Notes: a model not told the origin generated them from the letters alone. A DNA stretch of 64,000 nucleotides from Pseudoalteromonas sp. MMG007 (GCF_018100985.1 NZ_JAGJEI010000009.1:1-64000); one strand, 5' to 3'; positions 18,798 through 28,708 are shown, counted from the stretch's first letter. Numbers and translations are program-made.

Positions 18798-19006
18798 TGT
18801 CTTCTCCTTGGTTTATCAAATCGTTCGAAGTAACTAATGCCAGTTATATGCCAAATTATTTTAATGTTAATTATCAGTTGGTTATGTTGTTTGGGTGAGG
18901 TTTTAAATATCATCCCTATAGTAATTTTTACGCTTTGTTATGTAACTTATTCACAGTTATGTAAATTTAGTAAACGTTAGGTGTAGCTATTGAAATTTAA
19001 CGCCAC

Positions 19007-19019
19007 TTGGTAAGACCAA
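19007..19019. promoter_or_regulatory. GntR-family (PdhR/LldR-like) operator candidate, distal
   Basis: TTGGT-AAG-ACCAA is a perfect palindrome with a 3-base centre, matching the half-sites of PdhR and LldR operators of E. coli (ATTGGT-n3-ACCAAT type). It lies about 300 bases before oadG. Confidence 0.6.
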
Positions 19020-19207
19020 TTTACATTTATTCTTTGGCCTTATAAGCGAACAGCTCCATAACATACTAGATTTAATAGTATTTATACGTTGTTACGAGGA
19101 TGGGTATAAGCTTTGTCTATAGCCGTTATTTTTGCAATCTATACGCAATAGCGTTTATAGCGGTTTTAGTTATGTTAACCGTAGTGGCGATATGTTATTT
19201 TTATTTT

Positions 19208-19224
19208 AATTGGTTTTACCAATT
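19208..19224. promoter_or_regulatory. GntR-family (PdhR/LldR-like) operator candidate, proximal
   Basis: AATTGGT-TTT-ACCAATT is a perfect 7+3+7 palindrome, 99 bases before the oadG start. Together with the site at 19007, about 200 bases away, it could allow DNA looping by a pyruvate- or lactate-responsive GntR repressor. The regulator is not encoded in this window. Confidence 0.68.
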
Positions 19225-19322
19225 TACAGGGTGTAGACAAAGTTAATTGTTTTGTTATCATCCAGTGAATAATTATTTAAATAAACCGACTTTTTATTTC
19301 GGTATGTTTTAAGGGGAGAAAA

Positions 19323-19568
19323 ATGGATATAGGAGCTGTACTCACTACTGCGGGCAGTTTAATGCTTACGGGTATGGTGGGCGTGTTTGTATTTCTTTCA
19401 ATATTAATTGGTGCTGTAACGCTTATGTCTCACTTGGTTGCGCGTTTTAGCGAGCCAGAAGTGGCAACACCGGTTAAATCACCGTCTTTTAAATCTCAAG
19501 GTGTGCCAAAAGAGCACATCGCTGCTATTAGTGCTGCCATTGCTCAGTACAAATCAAATAATAACTAA
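19323..19568 (+). CDS. oadG: Oxaloacetate decarboxylase gamma subunit
   Basis: An 81-residue subunit with one N-terminal membrane helix (about 10-35) and a short soluble tail. In the enzyme family the gamma chain binds zinc and helps assemble alpha on the membrane beta subunit. The order gamma-alpha-beta with gaps of about 11 bases is the standard oadGAB operon. The ribosome-binding site ggggag sits 7 bases before the ATG. Confidence 0.92.
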   Translation: MDIGAVLTTAGSLMLTGMVGVFVFLSILIGAVTLMSHLVARFSEPEVATPVKSPSFKSQGVPKEHIAAISAAIAQYKSNNN

Positions 19569-19579
19569 GGGGCACACAC

Positions 19580-21358
19580 ATGGCTAAATTAAAATTAACA
19601 GAATTAGTATTACGCGACGCTCACCAGTCTTTATTAGCAACACGTATGCGTTTAGACGACATGCTTCCTATTGCAAGCAAATTAGACGATGCAGGTTATT
19701 GGTCGATTGAGTCGTGGGGCGGCGCAACATTTGATTCGTGTATTCGTTATTTAGGTGAAGATCCTTGGGAGCGTATTCGTGCACTTAAAAAGGCAATGCC
19801 AAATACTAAACAGCAAATGCTATTACGCGGCCAAAACTTATTAGGTTACCGCCATTATGCTGATGACGTAGTTGAAAAGTTTGTAGAGCGAGCACACAAA
19901 AACGGTGTTGATGTATTTCGTATTTTTGATGCAATGAATGACGTACGTAATCTAGAAACTGCAATTAAGGCGGCCGTTAAAGTTGGCGCACATGCGCAAG
20001 GGACTATTTCGTATACAGTAAGTCCTGTTCATACGCTTGATATGTGGCTCACCCTTGCAAAACAGCTTGAAGATATGGGGTGTCACTCAATTTGTATTAA
20101 AGATATGGCGGGTTTATTAAAGCCATATGATGCAGAAGAGCTTATAAAAGCACTTAAAGAAACTGTCTCGGTTCCTATTGCTATGCAGTGTCATGCTACT
20201 ACGGGATTAAGTACTGCAACGTATCAAAAAGCAATTGATGCAGGTATTGATATGCTTGATACCGCTATTTCTTCTATGAGTATGACTTACGGTCACTCTG
20301 CAACAGAAACTATTGTAGCGATTGTTGAAGGCACTGCTCGCGATACCGAACTTGATTTAAATCAGCTTGAAGAGATTGCAGCCTACTTTAGAGACGTACG
20401 TAAAAAATACGCTGCGTTTGAAGGAAGCCTTAAAGGGGTCGATGGGCGTATTTTGCTAGCTCAAGTACCTGGTGGCATGTTAACTAACATGGAAAACCAG
20501 CTTAAAGAGCAAGGCGCTGCCGATAAGCTAAATGAGGTGTTACTTGAGATCCCACGTGTACGTGAAGACCTAGGCTTTATTCCACTTGTAACACCAACAT
20601 CGCAAATTGTGGGCACACAGGCAGTACTTAATGTGCTTACTGGCGAGCGTTATAAAACAATTACCAAAGAGACTGCGGGTGTTCTAAAAGGTGAATATGG
20701 GGTAACGCCAGCACCAATGAATAAAGAGCTACAAGAGCGAGTGCTTGATGGTGCAGAGGTTATTACGTGTCGTCCTGCTGATAAGATACAGCCAGAACTT
20801 GCAACACTTGAAGCTGAGTTACTTAAAGAGGTAAAAGAGCAAGGTTTAGCGCTTTGTGATGATCAAATAGACGATGTACTAACCTATGCATTATTCCCAC
20901 AAGTTGGCCTTAAATTTATTAAAAACCGTAATAATCCTGATGCATTTGAAGCAGTACCAAGTGCTGACGATGAAGCGAGTAAACCAACAGCAAAACCTGC
21001 AGGTAATAAGGGCGTAACTGCCGAGCAGTATAGCGTGAAAGTAGACGGTAAGGTTTACGATGTTGTGGTAGCACAAGGCGGCGAACTTAAAGAAGTAAGC
21101 CTTAAAGATTCTGAGCATATCCCTCAGTCTGCATCGGTTGCATCTGGCGAGACATTAAATGCGCCGTTGGCTGGTAATATTTTTAAAGTAAAAGTAAAAG
21201 CGGGTCAAGTTGTTAACGAAGGTGATGTCGTTGTCATTATGGAAGCCATGAAAATGGAAACAGAAGTACGTGCAATGCACCCAGGCACTATAGCTGAAGT
21301 GCTTGTTTCTGAAGGTGACTCGGTGACAACGGGTGACGCAATTATAGCGTTGGCTTAA
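19580..21358 (+). CDS. oadA: Oxaloacetate decarboxylase alpha subunit, biotin protein
   Basis: The 592-residue protein has an HMGL-like carboxyltransferase domain at the N-terminus ([16 protein letters not shown] near 7-22, metal ligands in QCHATTGLS), a conserved carboxylase middle domain, an alanine/proline-type linker near 460-475, and a C-terminal biotinyl domain. EAMKMETE near 555 supplies the biotinylated Lys. It moves the carboxyl group of oxaloacetate to biotin. Decarboxylation on the beta subunit then drives Na+ export. It is slightly distinct from pyruvate carboxylase subunit B, but the neighbouring oadG and oadB settle the assignment. Confidence 0.95.
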   Translation: MAKLKLTELVLRDAHQSLLATRMRLDDMLPIASKLDDAGYWSIESWGGATFDSCIRYLGEDPWERIRALKKAMPNTKQQMLLRGQNLLGYRHYADDVVEKFVERAHKNGVDVFRIFDAMNDVRNLETAIKAAVKVGAHAQGTISYTVSPVHTLDMWLTLAKQLEDMGCHSICIKDMAGLLKPYDAEELIKALKETVSVPIAMQCHATTGLSTATYQKAIDAGIDMLDTAISSMSMTYGHSATETIVAIVEGTARDTELDLNQLEEIAAYFRDVRKKYAAFEGSLKGVDGRILLAQVPGGMLTNMENQLKEQGAADKLNEVLLEIPRVREDLGFIPLVTPTSQIVGTQAVLNVLTGERYKTITKETAGVLKGEYGVTPAPMNKELQERVLDGAEVITCRPADKIQPELATLEAELLKEVKEQGLALCDDQIDDVLTYALFPQVGLKFIKNRNNPDAFEAVPSADDEASKPTAKPAGNKGVTAEQYSVKVDGKVYDVVVAQGGELKEVSLKDSEHIPQSASVASGETLNAPLAGNIFKVKVKAGQVVNEGDVVVIMEAMKMETEVRAMHPGTIAEVLVSEGDSVTTGDAIIALA

Positions 21359-21370
21359 AGGAGAGTATAA

Positions 21371-22501
21371 ATGGAAGCTCTTTTAAACCTTTGGCATGCG
21401 ACAGGTATTGCTAACTTTACATTTCCTGGTTTGATAATGATTGCAGTAGGGTGTTTATTATTGTTTTTAGCAATTGCTAAAAACTTTGAGCCACTGTTAC
21501 TGCTTCCTATCGGCTTTGGTGCAATACTTACTAACATTCCTGTTGCTGGTTTGTCGGATCCCGGTGGATTACTTTACTACGTATATTACGTAGGTATTGA
21601 TACGGGTATATTCCCGTTATTAATTTTTATGGGTGTGGGCGCATTAACAGATTTTAGTGCGCTAATTGCAAACCCGCGTATGTTATTACTGGGTGCTGCT
21701 GCACAGTTTGGTATCTTTGCCACCTTGTTTGGCGCAATACTATTAAACTATGTGCCTGGTTTTGAGTTTACCTTACAAGATGCCTCAGCTATTGCCATTA
21801 TTGGTGGTGCCGATGGCCCTACAGCAATATTTTTAGCCTCAAAGCTTGCCCCTGATTTACTGGGAGCAATCGCTGTAGCAGCTTACTCTTACATGGCACT
21901 TGTGCCAATTATTCAACCACCAATTATGCGTGCACTCACTACGCCTGAAGAGCGCCAAATTAAAATGCCTGAGCTACGCAAGGTATCTAAAAAAGAGAAA
22001 ATTGTATTTCCTCTCATGGTGCTTAGCTTAACTGCAATGTTTTTACCTGCAGCTATACCGCTTGTTGGTATGTTTTGTTTAGGTAACTTAATGCGTGAGT
22101 CGGGTGTTGTTGATAGGTTAAGTAATAGCGCTCAAAACGAAATCATCAATATAACGACTATATTTTTAGGCTTAGCTGTTGGCTCAAAACTAGCTGCAGA
22201 TAAGTTTTTAACAGTTGAGACTATTGGTATTTTAGTACTTGGCGCACTGGCTTTTGCAATTGGTACAGCGTCGGGCGTATTTATGGCAAAAGGACTTAAC
22301 CGTATATCTAAAACACCTATAAATCCATTAATTGGGGCAGCAGGTGTATCGGCTGTGCCAATGGCGGCACGAGTAGTTAATAAAGTTGGCCTTGAAAGTA
22401 ATCCACATAACTTTTTACTTATGCATGCTATGGGGCCCAATGTAGCGGGTGTACTTGGTAGTGCAGTTGCTGCGGGTATTTTATTAGCACTTGTTGGTTA
22501 A
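21371..22501 (+). CDS. oadB: Oxaloacetate decarboxylase beta subunit, Na+ pump
   Basis: A 376-residue membrane subunit with about nine helices that decarboxylates carboxybiotin and expels sodium. Diagnostic stretches are [21 protein letters not shown] [10 protein letters not shown] near 93, [17 protein letters not shown] near 148 (with the functional Asp), and a [14 protein letters not shown] stretch near 325. It ends the operon. The stop codon is immediately followed by one arm of a long-range inverted repeat (22503). Confidence 0.95.
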   Translation: MEALLNLWHATGIANFTFPGLIMIAVGCLLLFLAIAKNFEPLLLLPIGFGAILTNIPVAGLSDPGGLLYYVYYVGIDTGIFPLLIFMGVGALTDFSALIANPRMLLLGAAAQFGIFATLFGAILLNYVPGFEFTLQDASAIAIIGGADGPTAIFLASKLAPDLLGAIAVAAYSYMALVPIIQPPIMRALTTPEERQIKMPELRKVSKKEKIVFPLMVLSLTAMFLPAAIPLVGMFCLGNLMRESGVVDRLSNSAQNEIINITTIFLGLAVGSKLAADKFLTVETIGILVLGALAFAIGTASGVFMAKGLNRISKTPINPLIGAAGVSAVPMAARVVNKVGLESNPHNFLLMHAMGPNVAGVLGSAVAAGILLALVG

Positions 22502-22502
22502 G

Positions 22503-22713
22503 CTAGGGGTTATTTTCTTTGTTGCTTGGTTTTTACTTATTCTTATATGGATGTAAGCCAGTAGAGTAACGCAGGAGCAGTTACCGAGTCCACTAGGTTA
22601 CAAACCTCGCGCCGTGATTAAATAGCCCCTAGTTTGGATATATTTAATCCGCAAAGATCAATAGACCCTTCTTTTAACCCAACCGATTAGCGCAGTTTAC
22701 TGCGCTTTTTTTT
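22503..22713 (+). ncRNA. Candidate structured RNA or 3' UTR element after oadB
   Basis: CTAGGGGTTATT (22503-22514) pairs over all 12 positions (one G-U) with AATAGCCCCTAG (22621-22632). Inside are smaller stems, GTAAC-n-GTTAC near 22565-22583 and AGGTT-ACA-AACCT near 22603-22615. An intrinsic terminator, AGCGCAGT/ACTGCGCT plus eight T, follows at 22689-22713. This fills the 300-base gap before the aldo-keto reductase gene. I do not recognise an Rfam family. It could be a stable small RNA cut from the oad transcript or an independent one. Confidence 0.5.
22689..22713 (+). terminator. Intrinsic terminator downstream of oadGAB
   Basis: Perfect 8-base stem AGCGCAGT / ACTGCGCT with a TT loop and a run of eight T. 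Confidence 0.92.
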
Positions 22714-22801
22714 GTTCTTAATTTCTTCGCCTCTTAATGGTTTCTTGTTCAGCGCTTTTTGTTTACAGTAACAGCTCTTCAACATTTTAAGGATAGTTAC
22801 C

Positions 22802-23773
22802 ATGCTTCACACGCCTTTAGCAAAGCACTTGCCTCATGTTAGTAAACTTGTATTTGGATGTATGGGGCTGGGCGGCGGTTGGAATAAAGACGCAATCACT
22901 GATGCACATGTTAAGCAAGCTCATGAATGTATAGATAACGCCATTGAAGGCGGCATTAATTTTTTTGACCATGCTGATATTTATACATTTGGTAAAGCAG
23001 AGCAGGTTTTTGGCAAAGCATTAAGTGAGCGCCCTGAGCTTAGAGAAAAAATGTATATTCAGTCTAAGTGCGGTATTCGCTTTGAGGACAATAAGGGGCC
23101 GAAGCGTTATGACTTCTCTGCAAAATGGATAGAGGAGTCGGTGGAAGGGTCGCTAAAGCGTTTAAACACAGACTACCTAGATGTACTTATGCTACACCGT
23201 CCAGATCCGCTTATGGAAGTAGATGAAGTAGCGCAAATATTTAGTTGCTTACAAGAAAGCGGTAAAGTGCGTAATTTTGCTGTATCGAATATGCAGCAAC
23301 ATCAAATGAACTTTTTACAGCATGCTCTCGATATGCCAATAGTGGCTAATCAAATCGAGGCAAGCTTGCAAAAACACCAGTTTGTTGATGAAGGTGTTTA
23401 TGCGGGCAATGCTGATGGTAAAAATCTTAACTTTACCCCTGGTAGTATTGAATATTGCCGACATTTTGATATTCAAATTCAAAGCTGGGGGAGCTTATGC
23501 CAAGGTTTATATACGGGTAGCGATTTATCAAATGCATCGCAAGAAGATATAAATACCAGCATACTCGTTAATAAACTTGCTGCACTATACGATACCTCGC
23601 CAGAAGCTATTGTACTTGCATGGTTGCTTCGCCATCCTGCATCGATACAGCCAATTATAGGCACAACTAACGCTAAGCGAATTACAGCATCTTGTGATGC
23701 TGTAAATGTAGAGCTAAGCCGCGAACATTGGTATGCACTTTATGTAAGTGCTAAAGGTCATGAGTTACCGTAG
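22802..23773 (+). CDS. Aldo-keto reductase, YdhF-like
   Basis: A 323-residue cytoplasmic NADPH-dependent oxidoreductase of the (beta/alpha)8 aldo-keto reductase superfamily. The catalytic tetrad is visible as Asp56, Tyr61, Lys89 and His132 (FFDHADIY, QSKCG, MLHRPDP). The C-terminal PIIGTTNAKRI provides the phosphate-binding part of the cofactor site. The closest E. coli relative I recall is YdhF. The substrate is unknown. A 58-codon membrane protein gene follows 8 bases later and may be co-transcribed. Confidence 0.88.
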   Translation: MLHTPLAKHLPHVSKLVFGCMGLGGGWNKDAITDAHVKQAHECIDNAIEGGINFFDHADIYTFGKAEQVFGKALSERPELREKMYIQSKCGIRFEDNKGPKRYDFSAKWIEESVEGSLKRLNTDYLDVLMLHRPDPLMEVDEVAQIFSCLQESGKVRNFAVSNMQQHQMNFLQHALDMPIVANQIEASLQKHQFVDEGVYAGNADGKNLNFTPGSIEYCRHFDIQIQSWGSLCQGLYTGSDLSNASQEDINTSILVNKLAALYDTSPEAIVLAWLLRHPASIQPIIGTTNAKRITASCDAVNVELSREHWYALYVSAKGHELP

Positions 23774-23781
23774 GAATCGCT

Positions 23782-23958
23782 ATGAACATATTTGTTATTT
23801 TAATTTGCTTGTTTGTAGCCCTAGCAGTGCTTATTCCGCTACTTGAAAAGTACCAAAGTAAAATGGGGCTTGATGGCGCCACCAAATACAGTAAATACAT
23901 TTGGCCGCTTGTTATGGTGTCTCTAGTGGTGCAGCTTATTTACGTATTAATGAACTGA
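23782..23958 (+). CDS. Small single-gene inner-membrane protein, 58 residues
   Basis: The product begins MNIFVILICLFVALAVLIPL, has a charged central segment (EKYQSKMGLDGATKYSKY) and a second hydrophobic helix (WPLVMVSLVVQLIYVLM). Two helices with a basic loop suggest a hairpin membrane protein. It starts 8 bases after the aldo-keto reductase stop, with a weak aggaa ribosome-binding sequence, and ends before a strong terminator. I do not recognise a family. Confidence 0.68.
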   Translation: MNIFVILICLFVALAVLIPLLEKYQSKMGLDGATKYSKYIWPLVMVSLVVQLIYVLMN

Positions 23959-23980
23959 CACGTTAAATTAAAAACATAAA

Positions 23981-24016
23981 AAAGCCTTTGCAAGGTTATC
24001 CTGCAAAGGCTTTTTT
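23981..24016. terminator. Bidirectional terminator
   Basis: AAAGCCTTTGCA and TGCAAAGGCTTT form a 12-base stem with A and T runs on either side, placed between convergent genes. Confidence 0.92.
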
Positions 24017-24034
24017 GTTATCTATAACTAAGCG

Positions 24035-25348
24035 TTACTTAAGTGCTAATTGTAGTTCGCGATTGCGCTCTAACTGTGCAATAAAGTTATCAGCAATCGG
24101 TTTAAACTTAGCAAGCTCAGAGCGTGGTAATGGCTCCGACTTAGGAAGCTTAACGGTTTTAGGGTTACGGTGAACACCATTTACTAAAAACTCATAATGT
24201 AAATGGGCACCAGTCACACGACCTGTTGAACCAACCGTACCAATTTTGTCGCCTTGCTTAACTCTTTGACCTGTTTTAACAAGCTTTTTGTTAAGGTGTA
24301 AGTACTTAGTAACGTACTGAGTGCCATGGCTAATAAATATATAGTTACCGTTATATTTGCTATAGCCTGCTTTGATTACTTTGCCGTTACCTGAAGCAAC
24401 CACAGGTGTGCCTGTTCGTGCTGCGTAGTCAATACCTCGATGAGCTCTTACTTGACCTGTAACTGGGTGTAAACGCTTAGGGTTGAAGCTTGAACTAATA
24501 TATTTGAAGTTAACGGGTGCGCGTAAAAATGCTTTTTTCATACTGCGACCTTCCGGCGTATAAAAATTGCCGTCGGTGTGGCGAATAGCTGCAAAGCGTT
24601 GGCCTTGGTTTATAAATTCTGCAGCAATAATTTTACCAGTACCAATAAACTCACCATCAACGTAGTGAGACTCGTAAATTAAACCAAACTGATCGTTTTT
24701 ACGAATGTCATTTGCAAAGTCGACATCCCAACCAAAAATATCCGCAAAGTTCATTATTTGACGTTCACTTAATCCTGCAGCAATTGCAGACGTCCAAAAG
24801 TTGTTAGATATTTCACCGCCAGCGGTTTTGGTTATCGTTTCAATTTCTTTACTGTCGATAGCTGTATCGTAATTACCTTCATCATTTAAAGTAACAAACA
24901 GCGTATCTGTTTTTGAAATTACATAACGCAGTTGTGCTAAAGAGCCATCTTCAGCAGTTGCAAAGCTAAGTACTTCACCTGGATGAATTTTTGTTAGCTT
25001 ACGTGTTTCTGCGTTTGTATTAATTAGTTTGTGAAGCGTTTGCGCTGAGAAGCCAGCTCGCTTGAAGATAATTGCTAAATTGTCGCCATTTTTAACTGTG
25101 TGATCGATAAAGTCGTACTCTGGTAACTTTTCTGCTGCTTGTTCTGAATTTAGCTCAGTTAATTTTTCGTTGCCATCAACTTTTACTTGTAGTTCGTAGC
25201 GTTTACCAATCTCTAGTGCATTTACACTATTGTCTTTGGATGCAGTGGCTTTTTCAGAAGGAAGGAAGGCTAAGCCAACAATAACAGAAACCAAACCTAA
25301 TATAAGCAATTTGTGTTTTTTGGGGAGCGTGCGAACCACGTGAACCAT
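24035..25348 (-). CDS. mepM: Murein DD-endopeptidase, M23 family (MepM-like)
   Basis: The 437-residue protein has an N-terminal membrane anchor (about 14-30), a LysM/OapA-like region (VKNGDNLAIIFKRAGF near 82), a middle domain, and a peptidase M23 domain from about 295. The zinc ligands appear in HRGIDYA (H-x3-D) and HLHYEF. It should cleave D-Ala-mDAP crosslinks in the periplasm and open the wall for growth, like E. coli MepM (YebA). It is divergent from tyrS, an arrangement common in gammaproteobacteria. Confidence 0.9.
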   Translation of the reverse strand: MVHVVRTLPKKHKLLILGLVSVIVGLAFLPSEKATASKDNSVNALEIGKRYELQVKVDGNEKLTELNSEQAAEKLPEYDFIDHTVKNGDNLAIIFKRAGFSAQTLHKLINTNAETRKLTKIHPGEVLSFATAEDGSLAQLRYVISKTDTLFVTLNDEGNYDTAIDSKEIETITKTAGGEISNNFWTSAIAAGLSERQIMNFADIFGWDVDFANDIRKNDQFGLIYESHYVDGEFIGTGKIIAAEFINQGQRFAAIRHTDGNFYTPEGRSMKKAFLRAPVNFKYISSSFNPKRLHPVTGQVRAHRGIDYAARTGTPVVASGNGKVIKAGYSKYNGNYIFISHGTQYVTKYLHLNKKLVKTGQRVKQGDKIGTVGSTGRVTGAHLHYEFLVNGVHRNPKTVKLPKSEPLPRSELAKFKPIADNFIAQLERNRELQLALK

Positions 25349-25671
25349 AACGTGCCTTTTTCTGCTATTAAGATAATAAATACATAATATTGCAGGATAT
25401 ACCTAATAATGTATGAATACTAGTGTTTTGTAGATTTAAACTGACCTTAAATTACGCTAAAATCGAGCTTAGAAAGCCTTTTTTAACGCTCTATCTAACT
25501 AAGACTCAATTGATTTTGTTTAGTTGCATGAATCACTTAAAAAGTTGTTTTAATTAGGTAGAAATTTGTTATGTTAGCTACATCTATATATTCGGTTTAA
25601 ACCTTTATTAAACCGTGACTACGCAAGTAACTAGTCGCCCCTTCGTCGGCAGAATTTTGGAGTAACACAAA
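25349..25671. other. Divergent promoter region of mepM and tyrS
   Basis: These 323 bases lie between the two start codons. One perfect hairpin stands out: CGGTTTAA (25593-25600), loop ACCTTTA, TTAAACCG (25608-25615), in the likely tyrS leader about 57 bases before its start. There is no T-box. Otherwise only AT-rich promoter-like sequence is seen. Confidence 0.6.
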
Positions 25672-26871
25672 GTGGATTTACAAACCGCTCTAGCAGAGAT
25701 AAAACGCGGTGCAGAAGAAATATTAATTGAAGACGAACTAGTTGAAAAACTAAAGTCGGGCAAAAAGCTAAAAATAAAAGCAGGCTTCGATCCTACAGCG
25801 CCAGATTTACACTTAGGTCACACTGTACTAATTAACAAAATGAAAACCTTTCAGGACTTAGGTCATGAGGTCATTTTCTTGATTGGTGACTTTACGGGCA
25901 TGATTGGTGACCCAACAGGTAAAAACGTAACACGTAAGCCACTTACTCGTGAAGATGTACTAGCTAATGCTGAAACATATAAAGAGCAAGTGTTTAAAAT
26001 ATTAGATCCAGCTAAAACAACGGTAGCATTTAATTCTACGTGGATGGAAAAATTAGGTGCTGCAGGTATGATCAAGCTTGCTGCAAATCTAACAGTAGCC
26101 CGCATGCTAGAACGTGACGACTTTAAAAAGCGTTACGGTAGCGGTCAGCCTATTGCGATTCATGAGTTTTTATACCCGCTGGTACAAGGTTGGGATTCGG
26201 TTGCACTTGAGTCAGATGTAGAGCTTGGTGGTACTGATCAGCGTTTTAACCTACTTATGGGTCGTGAGCTGCAAAAAGTAGAAGGTCAAAAACCACAAAC
26301 TGTATTAATGATGCCATTGCTTGAAGGCACCGACGGCGTTCAAAAAATGTCTAAGTCGCTAGGTAACTACATTGGAATTACTGATGCGCCAAACGATATG
26401 TTTGGTAAAGTAATGTCGATTAGCGATGTATTAATGTGGCGCTACTACGACTTACTCAGTGGTCTTTCAATTGAGCAAATTGCAGCGCAAAAAGAACGTG
26501 TTGAACAAGGCACTAACCCGCGTGATATTAAAATTGAGCTGGCTAAAGAGCTAATTGCTCGTTTTCATAGTGAAGAAGATGCGCAAGCGGCACATGACGA
26601 TTTTATCAAACGTTTTCAGAAAAAAGCGCTTCCTGATGAAATCCCTGAGCTTACAATTACGATTGCAGAAGAGAGCATTTTAATCGCTAACTTGCTTAAA
26701 GAAGCAAACTTAGTGGCTAGTACATCTGAAGCAATGCGAATGATTAAGCAAGGTGCGGTAAAACTTAACGGTGAAGATAAAATCACTGATACTAAACTTG
26801 AAGTAGCAAAAGGCACGACGGCTATTTACCAAGTAGGTAAACGTAAGTTTGCGAACATTACTGTAGCGTAA
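25672..26871 (+). CDS. tyrS: Tyrosyl-tRNA synthetase
   Basis: A 399-residue class I synthetase charging tRNA-Tyr. The HIGH-type motif is HLGH ([11 protein letters not shown] near 41-51) and KMSKS is intact (QKMSKSLGN near 224-232). The last ~65 residues form an S4 RNA-binding domain. The length and the C-terminus resemble the shorter TyrS (TyrZ-like) type found in Vibrio and Haemophilus rather than the 424-residue E. coli enzyme. Translation starts with GTG at 25672, preceded by ttggag. Confidence 0.95.
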   Translation: MDLQTALAEIKRGAEEILIEDELVEKLKSGKKLKIKAGFDPTAPDLHLGHTVLINKMKTFQDLGHEVIFLIGDFTGMIGDPTGKNVTRKPLTREDVLANAETYKEQVFKILDPAKTTVAFNSTWMEKLGAAGMIKLAANLTVARMLERDDFKKRYGSGQPIAIHEFLYPLVQGWDSVALESDVELGGTDQRFNLLMGRELQKVEGQKPQTVLMMPLLEGTDGVQKMSKSLGNYIGITDAPNDMFGKVMSISDVLMWRYYDLLSGLSIEQIAAQKERVEQGTNPRDIKIELAKELIARFHSEEDAQAAHDDFIKRFQKKALPDEIPELTITIAEESILIANLLKEANLVASTSEAMRMIKQGAVKLNGEDKITDTKLEVAKGTTAIYQVGKRKFANITVA

Positions 26872-26888
26872 TCGCAGCAGTTGAAACT

Positions 26889-26915
26889 AAAAAACCAGCT
26901 TAGGCTGGTTTTTTT
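26889..26915. terminator. Terminator after tyrS
   Basis: AACCAGC-TTAG-GCTGGTT with flanking A5 and T7. It also serves the convergent cbiB-like gene. Confidence 0.92.
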
Positions 26916-26935
26916 GTGCCCGTATTTTGAGCTTT

Positions 26936-27880
26936 TTAAATCAATTTTAATATTTCAATGCTAATAATTACTAACAGCCAAAATGCGCGAGCTTGGTTTA
27001 ATCTATTAATTATTACAGGGACGTCTTCGGCTTTTGGTAGTCTCTCGTTGCTAATTCGCATTTTATTAAAGCGCTCACCAAAGTAAACCGCAGGTCCGCC
27101 AAGTTGCACACCAAGTGATGCCGAACATGCGCTTAAAATCCACCCTGTATTTTTTTGATAAAAATGTCTGCCATAGTGCTTTATGTAATGCATGCTTTGT
27201 TTACTTGCTTTGCTTGCAGCAATTGTTAATGCAAGCAGCCGTATTGGAATAAATTCGATTATATACAAAAGTATTTTAAGCGGTTTTAAAAAGTGGCTAT
27301 TGGGTGATATATCGGTGCGCCAAGCCTGCTGCATTAAAGTGAGCAGTCGATATGCTAAAGCGGCAATCGGGCCAAACAATAAAAATATGAATATAACCAC
27401 AAAGTAATTACGAGCAGTTCGTAAGATTAAGCTTTCAATTAAGGCTTTAATTATACCTGGTGCTGATAGTTTATTAACCTCTCTGGCAAGTAATGGCTTT
27501 AATAGTTCACGCGCGGTAGATTTTTGGTTTTGTTTTACTAACTTTGCAATACGCAGGGCTTTTTTATCAATCGCTTTGCTTTCAAGGCACAAATATAAAA
27601 TGAGGCCTGCGAGAAGATCAGGATAAAAGGCAAATTCGAGCAGTAACACAAGAATAATAAGAATAACGCTTAAAACTAGCGTACAAGCAAGGATGGAGGC
27701 TAAATAAAGGTAGCTTTTGGGCTCACTTGGCTTATAAATTCGCTTTCCAATAGCGCTAAAAACAGCGGTTAATACTGTATTTGGGTGATACCAGCTTACT
27801 AAAGGAAAAAAGCGCTCAGCGAGGAGCGCTATTATAAAGGCAACAAAGTCCAAATGATTTTGAACAATATTGCTAAGCAT
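26936..27880 (-). CDS. cbiB: CbiB/CobD-like cobalamin biosynthesis membrane protein
   Basis: A 314-residue membrane protein of the CobD/CbiB family, which attaches aminopropanol (phosphate) to cobyric acid. Family marks include the N-terminal LLAERFFP with WYHPN, and the C-terminal stretch ACSASLGVQLGGPAVYFGE. Its start codon lies immediately after the mtnN stop, so the pair is co-transcribed, as in Vibrio. No other cobalamin gene is present in the window, so its role may be salvage of imported corrinoids. The length is typical, but the middle is diverged. Confidence 0.75.
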   Translation of the reverse strand: MLSNIVQNHLDFVAFIIALLAERFFPLVSWYHPNTVLTAVFSAIGKRIYKPSEPKSYLYLASILACTLVLSVILIILVLLLEFAFYPDLLAGLILYLCLESKAIDKKALRIAKLVKQNQKSTARELLKPLLAREVNKLSAPGIIKALIESLILRTARNYFVVIFIFLLFGPIAALAYRLLTLMQQAWRTDISPNSHFLKPLKILLYIIEFIPIRLLALTIAASKASKQSMHYIKHYGRHFYQKNTGWILSACSASLGVQLGGPAVYFGERFNKMRISNERLPKAEDVPVIINRLNQARAFWLLVIISIEILKLI

Positions 27881-28588
27881 TTAAAGGCTTACAGCCGTTA
27901 GTTTTTCTAAAAGTGCGACAACCATTTTAGATGAGTTGATTGAAGCTGTTTCTAAGTACTCTTCAAATGATTGCGGCGACTCTTTTCCGGCAATGTCAGA
28001 CATAGAGCGAATAACAACAAACGGTGTATTAAGTGTAAAACACGTTTGAGCAATTGATGCGCCTTCCATTTCAACAGCAAGCATTGATGGGAAATCGCTG
28101 CGAGCTTTATCAATTCGTACTGGATCACACATAAAGGTATCGCCAGTGCAAATTAAGCCAACTAACGTCTTAACATTGCTAATTTGTGCAATAGTTTGCT
28201 CTGCAGCTTCTACTAATTTTGGGTGCGCTGTAAAGCCTGCAGGCATTTGTGGAACTTGGCCGATTTCGTAGCCAAATGCGGTCACGTCTACATCGTGATG
28301 ACGCACTTCTGACGAGATGACTACATCGCCAACACTCAATGATGGATCAAACCCACCGGCAGAGCCCGTGTTAATAACACAATCAGGTTTAAAGTTATCA
28401 ATGAGTAACGTGGTCGCAATAGTTGAAGCAACTTTACCAATACCAGATTGAACAAGCGTTACTGTGTTTCCAGCTAACTCGCCAGTATAAAAAGTGAAAC
28501 CTGCTTTAGTTAAAATTTGTGGGTTTTGCATTGCTTCACGTAAAATTTTAACTTCTGGCTCCATTGCGCCAATAATACCAACATTCAT
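27881..28588 (-). CDS. mtnN: 5'-methylthioadenosine/S-adenosylhomocysteine nucleosidase
   Basis: From ATG 28588 the enzyme is 235 residues, the usual Pfs/MTAN length, and starts [13 protein letters not shown]. An in-frame ATG at 28648 would add 20 unrelated residues and is rejected. The catalytic residues are seen in GAMEPE (Glu near 12), [10 protein letters not shown] (Glu near 175) and RSMSDIA (Asp near 197). It cleaves adenine from MTA, SAH and 5'-deoxyadenosine, linking methionine salvage with release of the autoinducer-2 precursor. It is the first gene of a two-gene unit with the CbiB-like gene. Confidence 0.95.
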   Translation of the reverse strand: MNVGIIGAMEPEVKILREAMQNPQILTKAGFTFYTGELAGNTVTLVQSGIGKVASTIATTLLIDNFKPDCVINTGSAGGFDPSLSVGDVVISSEVRHHDVDVTAFGYEIGQVPQMPAGFTAHPKLVEAAEQTIAQISNVKTLVGLICTGDTFMCDPVRIDKARSDFPSMLAVEMEGASIAQTCFTLNTPFVVIRSMSDIAGKESPQSFEEYLETASINSSKMVVALLEKLTAVSL

Positions 28589-28647
28589 AGTGTTAAATTC
28601 CTGAGTTTGAATAATTTGATTATACGTGAAGTTAGCTATAAAAAACA

Positions 28648-28677
28648 AAAAAGCGAGCTTGTTTATGAGCTCGCTTC
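28648..28677 (-). terminator. Intrinsic terminator of the DUF2726 gene
   Basis: On the minus strand AAGCGAGCTC and AAGCTCGCTT pair around a short A-rich loop, followed by a T run (the plus strand shows the A run before 28651). Confidence 0.82.
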
Positions 28678-28708
28678 AAATACTTTTGAAAGTGTATTTA
28701 ATTATATT

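Larger units (their letters stand above)
18820..19322. other. Divergent regulatory region before oadGAB
   Basis: About 500 bases separate the DUF1328 gene (-) and oadG (+). It holds two TTGGT-NNN-ACCAA palindromes (listed separately) and AT-rich sequence with several possible promoters. The 48-codon frame at 19100-19246 has no proper ribosome-binding spacing. I see no riboswitch. Confidence 0.6.

Noticed and set aside
18637..18819. 60-codon minus-strand frame over the DUF1328 locus
   Set aside because: It is frame-shifted relative to the true DUF1328 gene and has no family pattern.
19100..19246. 48-codon frame in the oad upstream region
   Set aside because: The only ribosome-binding-like run (acgagg) abuts the ATG, and the proximal operator palindrome lies inside the frame.
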